From NCBI GenBank assembly GCA_012932295.1, contig JAAONU010000004.1, positions 8,565,030-8,629,029 on the forward strand: 64,000 nt of DNA, written 5' to 3'. Position 1 is the first letter of the stretch, and each line of letters opens with the position of its first letter. Positions 62,601 through 64,000 of the stretch are shown here, in pieces. The notes under the pieces are model-generated. The model saw only the letters and a list, made by a program, of their open reading frames with translations, had not been told where the DNA came from and searched no databases. Origin of the DNA: Cyclina sinensis. Taxonomy: Eukaryota; Mollusca; Bivalvia; Venerida; Veneridae. Position numbers and translations under genes: made by a program.

Positions 62601-64000
62601 TCCGTTCAGCAGTTACTTGCATTTTCAAGACTTTATTCAGCAGTTACTTGCATTTTCAAGATTTCATTTAGCAGTTACTTGCATTTTCAAATTTCGTTCA
62701 GCAGTTACTTTCATTTTCAAGACTTTATTCACTGTGCTCCAGTCAACAGATGTAAAACATGTGGCTTTTTATAAAAGATGTAATTTTTGTTGTCTTTGCA
62801 TATGAACTAGAAATAACTGCATGGACAAATTAACCAAAGTTTTTCAGTTGTAAATAGGGGAAAAAACCAAAAATACTTAAACATTTCACTGAGTTTGAGT
62901 TTATAATAAACAACCTGGTGTGATTCGAACCTGTACCATCTTCATCCAGAGTACGTCCCTTGTACCCTTTGAATCACTGCCCTTTAGAAAGAAAACTTTC
63001 TTTCATAGAGCAGTTTGAATTCTTAAAACTCTGTAAAGTTAGTTATATAGCAGGAGTTCAAAATTTGTAACATTAAACTGATTGCAACAGTTCTATGTAA
63101 TACCTGTGCCAATAATTTATGCAGGTGAAAAACAAACATCTGACAGATGCAAACATGCTACACCCTCTGAAAATCTGGCTCTGATTAAAGTGTAATCGCT
63201 ACTGAAGGCTCATCAGATACAGTTAAAAGTATTGCCGGATTATTTCCAAGACAGTTAAACAAAAAGCAGACTATTTATCATCAACCACTGGAAACAAACT
63301 GATATTATCTTAATGTTTTCTTCTTTTTTTTATCTGGCAGAATTTAATAAAAAATTTTTTAAAGGCTTGTCTATTGCTGTAACTTGCCACCAGAGTTTAC
63401 TTCAAACTTAGATCACCAACAGTTACACTGGTTTCATGATTAAGCAATCAGTCACATTGATTTTCCTTCCAGGACTGTGTCCAATACAAGTGTTATTCAA
63501 GATGGCAAGATGCTTTGCCTAATCCTCTTTTTCTTCATGGAACCTTAAACTGGCTCACTCATTTATTCCTTTTTTTACAAAGCTTTTGACCATTCCTACT
63601 GTAATTCATATCTTTACAAAGCATTTAACAGTAACGTCAGTCTCATTTTTCCTTAAAAAGCTGTGCACCATCTTCTTTTTTTCCCTTAACCCCGAACATG
63701 CTGAAATTTTGTAATGGATTTGCCCAGCTTTGAATTTGGAACAGTCCATTCAAAGTTTAAGGGATTTCAATATCAAAATACAAAAATGGAGCTACCAACA
63801 GTATAGAGCCTGGTCAGACTGCACGGATGTGCATGCTAGCCTGGCTCTATACTGGTGGCAAAGGCTAATCACTTTCGGTTCCAGCACGTTAAGAGTTAAA
63901 GCTACTCTGTCAATTTTCCCACTTTTAAACAAACACTTACTTTCTTCTTCCTTGTTTTTGTTCTTGATCTGTGACAGTCGTGTCTTCTCATGGATTTCTT
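29645..64000 (-). CDS. HDAC4: Class IIa histone deacetylase (HDAC4/5/7/9 type), 20 exons, N-terminus beyond the window
   Basis: Exons 5'->3': >64000-63941, 60628-60523, 58928-58828, 55172-55044, 49209-49124, 45107-44997, 44783-44663, 44318-44135, 42660-42411, 42159-41907, 39672-39539, 38677-38560, 38024-37924, 34015-33906, 33250-33163, 32821-32604, 32298-32180, 31708-31490, 31194-31059, 29690-29645. All junctions are GT-AG, phases agree, and the sum is 895 codons plus stop. Class IIa proteins are signal-dependent co-repressors that bind MEF2 and shuttle between nucleus and cytoplasm. Seen here: MEF2-binding helix (residues about 23-45 of the partial protein), 14-3-3 serines at about 90, 308 and 442, deacetylase domain about 465-850, zinc ligands D651, H653 and D745, RPPGHH at 609-614, structural C479/C481/H487/C562, and the export-like VTALASLSM near 865-873. 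Y787 replaces the vertebrate class IIa His. Single orthologue status is assumed from invertebrate genomes. The symbol is by family. Confidence 0.95.
29691..31058. other. HDAC last intron, filled with an old dispersed repeat
   Basis: From about 29,855 to 30,840 degraded copies of a block with GACCTTTGACC, AAGTTCAATGG and GCAGGTTTCTGTGAGCTTGA recur, starting from GAAGAGCTGTCAGAATGACA. This is similar in style to the repeats at 21,015 and 47,460. No coding part is seen. Confidence 0.55.
31059..31194 (-). CDS. HDAC4: HDAC exon S: C-terminal export-like segment
   Basis: Reads [20 protein letters not shown], then [20 protein letters not shown] and AAKRR. The VTALASLSM part matches the nuclear export segment of HDAC4 (VTAMASLSV). 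The donor GTAAGA joins to the last exon or, in the same phase, to its duplicate at 28,510. Confidence 0.95.
31490..31708 (-). CDS. HDAC4: HDAC exon R: catalytic loop with tyrosine
   Basis: Reads [20 protein letters not shown], then [20 protein letters not shown]. The Tyr codon TAT lies at 31,635-31,637. Vertebrate class IIa enzymes have His at this place (EGGHD), while class I enzymes have Tyr. Acceptor TTTCTAG, donor GTATGT. Confidence 0.97.
32180..32298 (-). CDS. HDAC4: HDAC exon Q: FDAAAGHP with third zinc ligand
   Basis: Reads [20 protein letters not shown], then [20 protein letters not shown]745 is the third zinc ligand. Acceptor TTTCAG, donor GTATGT. Confidence 0.97.
32604..32821 (-). 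CDS. HDAC4: HDAC exon P: zinc-binding DVHHGNG
   Basis: Reads [20 protein letters not shown], then [20 protein letters not shown] and [12 protein letters not shown]651 and H653 are zinc ligands. Acceptor CTGTAG, donor GTAACC. Confidence 0.97.
33163..33250 (-). CDS. HDAC4: HDAC exon [10 protein letters not shown]
   Basis: Reads [20 protein letters not shown], then MKKILIVDW. It ends before the zinc-binding DVHHGNG. All family residues are present. Confidence 0.97.
33906..34015 (-). CDS. HDAC4: HDAC exon N: catalytic RPPGHH
   Basis: Reads [20 protein letters not shown], then [17 protein letters not shown] with the last Met split. The paired His of GHH are the charge-relay residues of the deacetylase. 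Acceptor CTCACAG, donor GTAAGT. Confidence 0.97.
34231..36619. repeat. 38-bp intronic satellite with higher-order repeat
   Basis: About 63 copies of a 38-bp unit (CAATTAAAGATCGCACTGTC, then CTTATAAAGACTGACATT). Diagnostic variants (GCACCATCCTTATAAAGATT at 34,775 and 35,231, GTCCCTATAAAG, CTTATTAAG) return in the same order exactly 456 bp apart, that is 12 units. Variant classes change along the array (GATCAC/GATCGC, AAAGAC/AAATAC, CTCATAAA in the distal part). It begins about 215 bp from exon N. Confidence 0.95.
37340..37760. repeat. 27-bp minisatellite with two subtypes
   Basis: Units TGCATGTTTATTTCTGAACC then TCATATC alternate further on with CATGTTCATCACTTAACGTC then ATGTTTA. The 27-bp period leaves several frames open ([13 protein letters not shown]), which are artefacts. 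Confidence 0.85.
37924..38024 (-). CDS. HDAC4: HDAC exon [13 protein letters not shown] motif
   Basis: Reads [20 protein letters not shown], then [14 protein letters not shown]562 completes the class IIa structural zinc site, and GVDSDT is strongly conserved. Confidence 0.97.
38560..38677 (-). CDS. HDAC4: HDAC exon L: deacetylase domain
   Basis: Reads [20 protein letters not shown], then [43 protein letters not shown] is the family equivalent. Acceptor TTTCAG, donor GTAAGT. Confidence 0.96.
39539..39672 (-). CDS. HDAC4: HDAC exon K: start of deacetylase domain, CxC zinc site
   Basis: Reads [20 protein letters not shown], then [21 protein letters not shown]479, C481 and H487 of the partial protein match the structural zinc ligands unique to class IIa domains. 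Confidence 0.96.
39673..41906. other. HDAC intron with foldback MITE
   Basis: The MITE at 39,737-39,978 lies only about 65 bp from the acceptor of exon K. The rest is AT-rich with no recognised exon. Confidence 0.55.
39737..39978. mobile_element. Foldback MITE with two opposed hairpins
   Basis: The ends TTAACCCTTTCCTCCATATA and TATATGGAGTAAAGGGTTAA are inverted copies of about 20 bp with about two mismatches. Inside are two hairpins: about 39,776-39,841 (GCAAACAGTGCAGATCCAGA facing CAGGATCTACACTGTTTGC) and about 39,872-39,938 (GCGAACAGTGCAGATCCTGA facing TGGATCTACACTGGTCGC). The whole element folds back on itself. No protein is encoded. Confidence 0.8.
41907..42159 (-). CDS. HDAC4: HDAC exon J: third 14-3-3 site
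   Basis: Reads [20 protein letters not shown] and on, then [16 protein letters not shown] and VKYSFTT. RTQSSP corresponds to the S632 site of HDAC4. The segment KYSFTT joins AIAYD in the next exon, the start of the deacetylase fold. Confidence 0.94.
42411..42660 (-). CDS. HDAC4: HDAC exon I: second 14-3-3 site and Gln-rich stretch
   Basis: Reads [20 protein letters not shown], then [12 protein letters not shown] and [20 protein letters not shown], ending in [15 protein letters not shown] (Ser codon 42,633-42,635) corresponds to S467 of HDAC4, and the Gln run and [11 protein letters not shown] match the family. Confidence 0.95.
42661..44134. other. HDAC intron with decayed SINE
   Basis: A decayed copy of the second tRNA-like SINE family is seen at about 43,205-43,385 (minus strand ACCAATTCTTTGGCTTAGAG). 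Nothing else is recognised. Confidence 0.5.
44135..44318 (-). CDS. HDAC4: HDAC exon H: Pro/Ser linker
   Basis: Reads [20 protein letters not shown], then [40 protein letters not shown]. It leads into the second 14-3-3 motif. Acceptor TTTTTTTCAG, donor GTAGGT. Confidence 0.85.
44663..44783 (-). CDS. HDAC4: HDAC exon G: linker
   Basis: Reads [20 protein letters not shown], then [20 protein letters not shown]. It is a low-constraint linker, supported by TTTCTAG/GTATGA borders and phase agreement with both neighbours. Confidence 0.85.
44997..45107 (-). CDS. HDAC4: HDAC exon [14 protein letters not shown] motif
   Basis: Reads [20 protein letters not shown], then [30 protein letters not shown] is a hallmark of vertebrate HDAC4/5/9. 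Acceptor TTTCAG, donor GTAAGT. Confidence 0.95.
45187..45405 (+). mobile_element. tRNA-derived SINE with target-site duplication
   Basis: The 5' tRNA-like head has GTGGTCGAGGGGTTAAAGCA (A box) and TTGTTCGAATCTCCCGGG (B box). The body and tail end in GATGTAAAATAAATAAGTTT. AACCAAATATA flanks it at 45,176-45,186 and 45,406-45,416. It lies in the HDAC intron, opposite to the gene, about 80 bp upstream of the acceptor of exon F. Confidence 0.85.
47460..48042. repeat. Dispersed bivalve-type repeat
   Basis: It starts with AACAAGAGCTCCGTGGAGTG and ends near AACAGAAGAGCTAAAAATGG. Two internal copies of a block (AACTTAATAAGCAATTTTGA, GGGGCATAACTCCAAAAATA, TGTCATGATAAGCAAG) are about 150 bp apart. It has no lasting reading frame. 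Confidence 0.6.
49124..49209 (-). CDS. HDAC4: HDAC exon E: Ser/Pro linker
   Basis: Reads [20 protein letters not shown], then LSNGNLKE. It is like the Ser/Gly/Pro linker behind the first 14-3-3 site of HDAC4/5. Phase fits both neighbours. Confidence 0.88.
49210..55043. other. Long HDAC intron with 28-bp minisatellite
   Basis: Holds the 28-bp repeat (50,165-51,325), an AAGAGCTATCACTGTCTGTG-start dispersed repeat piece (about 49,393-49,500) and a decayed tRNA-like stretch (about 51,985-52,090). No additional exon is seen. Confidence 0.55.
50165..51325. repeat. 28-bp degenerate minisatellite
   Basis: About 40 copies of CCTAGAACTTTTATAATGGA then GGTACAGT, with length variants (GTATAATCCTATAATCC inserts). 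The copies at about 50,430-50,540 and 50,555-50,665 repeat as a block, so a higher-order duplication of about 125 bp is present. Confidence 0.85.
55044..55172 (-). CDS. HDAC4: HDAC exon D: first 14-3-3 site and nuclear-localisation region
   Basis: Reads [20 protein letters not shown], then [14 protein letters not shown] and KRKTPLS. The Ser of RKTASEP (codon 55,168-55,170) matches the CaMK/14-3-3 site of HDAC4 (S246). The Arg/Lys-rich part matches the nuclear signal. The acceptor is TTTCAG and the donor GTATGT. Confidence 0.93.
55173..58827. other. HDAC intron with GAT microsatellite
   Basis: A (GAT)n run at about 57,307-57,335, otherwise AT-rich. The nearby open frame with a His run is a product of the microsatellite. 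No exon is seen. Confidence 0.5.
58828..58928 (-). CDS. HDAC4: HDAC exon C: start of first 14-3-3 region
   Basis: Reads [20 protein letters not shown], then [13 protein letters not shown], as in vertebrate HDAC4/5 (SSPP and KDDFPLRKT). The motif RKTASEP is completed by the next exon. Confidence 0.92.
58929..60522. other. HDAC intron, no other feature
   Basis: AT-rich, no gene or clear repeat apart from a short ACACACAAACGCACAC stretch at about 59,620. Confidence 0.5.
60523..60628 (-). CDS. HDAC4: HDAC exon B: MEF2-binding segment
   Basis: Reads [20 protein letters not shown], then [15 protein letters not shown] with W split. The amphipathic [13 protein letters not shown] helix is the MEF2-docking element of class IIa HDACs. 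The donor is TG then GTACAA, chosen because it keeps phase with the next exon. Confidence 0.9.
62425..62735. repeat. 31-bp minisatellite
   Basis: About ten copies of CAGTTACTTGCATTTTCAAG followed by ACTTTATTCAG, alternating with an ATTTCATTCGG form. The overlapping open frames ([16 protein letters not shown]) are repeat artefacts. Confidence 0.9.
62915..62985 (-). mobile_element. tRNA-like SINE fragment
   Basis: The minus strand has CAGTGATTCAAAGGGTACAA then a B box GGTTCGAATCACACC. No intact cloverleaf could be made, so it is a SINE remnant. Confidence 0.5.
63684..63899. mobile_element. Foldback MITE
   Basis: The ends CTTAACCCCGAACATGCTGAAA and TTTCGGTTCCAGCACGTTAA are imperfect inverted copies. 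The inside has a palindromic TATAGAGCCTGGTCAGACTG facing TAGCCTGGCTCTATACTGG. It is related in layout to the element at 39,737-39,978. Confidence 0.6.
63941..64000 (-). CDS. HDAC4: HDAC exon A (partial at edge): end of Gln-rich coiled-coil region
   Basis: Reads [19 protein letters not shown] and joins in phase to the next exon (S split). This matches the end of the Gln-rich N-terminal helix of class IIa HDACs, directly before the MEF2 site. The donor is GTAAGT. The exon continues beyond the window. Confidence 0.85.

Larger units (their letters stand above)
60629..63940. other. HDAC intron with 31-bp minisatellite, MITE and tRNA-like element
   Basis: No further exon was recognised. It holds the 31-bp repeat (62,425-62,735), a tRNA-like piece (62,915-62,985) and a foldback element (63,684-63,899). 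Confidence 0.6.

Noticed and set aside
62493..62805. Open frames with [12 protein letters not shown] repeats
   Set aside because: Product of a 31-bp minisatellite; the frame cycles through three phases and has no support outside the array.

Overview
This looks like a nuclear genome segment of a mollusc, most likely a bivalve. It is AT-rich, has intron-rich genes with GT-AG borders and long introns, and carries many tRNA-derived SINEs, hairpin MITEs, minisatellites and GGGGCATAA-ended repeats of the kind I associate with bivalve genomes. The phylum is an inference from gene structure and repeat style, not from a database match. No bacterial or viral gene is seen.

The right-hand half (29,645 to beyond 64,000, minus strand) is one gene: a class IIa histone deacetylase (HDAC4/5/7/9 type). 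Twenty coding exons can be placed with agreeing splice phases. Together they give 895 codons up to the stop, and the N-terminal exons lie beyond the right edge. The predicted protein has the MEF2-binding helix, three 14-3-3 docking serines, a basic nuclear-localisation region, the complete deacetylase domain and a C-terminal nuclear-export-like segment. Its catalytic loop carries tyrosine (EGGYE) where vertebrate class IIa enzymes have histidine. Its introns hold a 38-bp satellite of about 63 copies with a 12-unit higher-order repeat, 27-, 28- and 31-bp minisatellites, a SINE with target-site duplication and foldback MITEs. The last coding exon has a second, diverged copy about 1.2 kb downstream that could encode an alternative C-terminus.

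The left-hand part (1 to about 20,060) is a tandem array of about 4.2-kb units, each with one copy of an unrecognised gene on the minus strand. The protein has a basic N-terminal segment, a 17-residue charged repeat (EERNREDITTERDIPNA type) in variable number, and a conserved C-terminal tail. Copy 2 (10,090-11,094) is intact. Copy 1 (left edge) has a nonsense codon and a frameshift. Copy 3 (18,244-19,264) is broken by a 74-bp deletion. Later insertions interrupt the units: a dead pogo/Tigger-like transposon with a C-terminal PHD-like finger (2,891-5,868), a 5'-truncated LINE with clear target duplications (13,580-16,951), a MITE (17,641-18,072) and several tRNA-derived SINEs. Because the units are paralogous, most of these insertions have an empty site elsewhere in the window.

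Between the two halves (about 20,060-29,640) are dispersed repeats, a 39-bp minisatellite and a likely orphan 3'-terminal coding exon for a membrane protein (21,902-22,011). The rest is AT-rich sequence that may be partly the 3' UTR of the deacetylase gene. No operon logic applies; the main functional unit is the HDAC gene, and the array is a separate, decaying or fast-evolving gene cluster.
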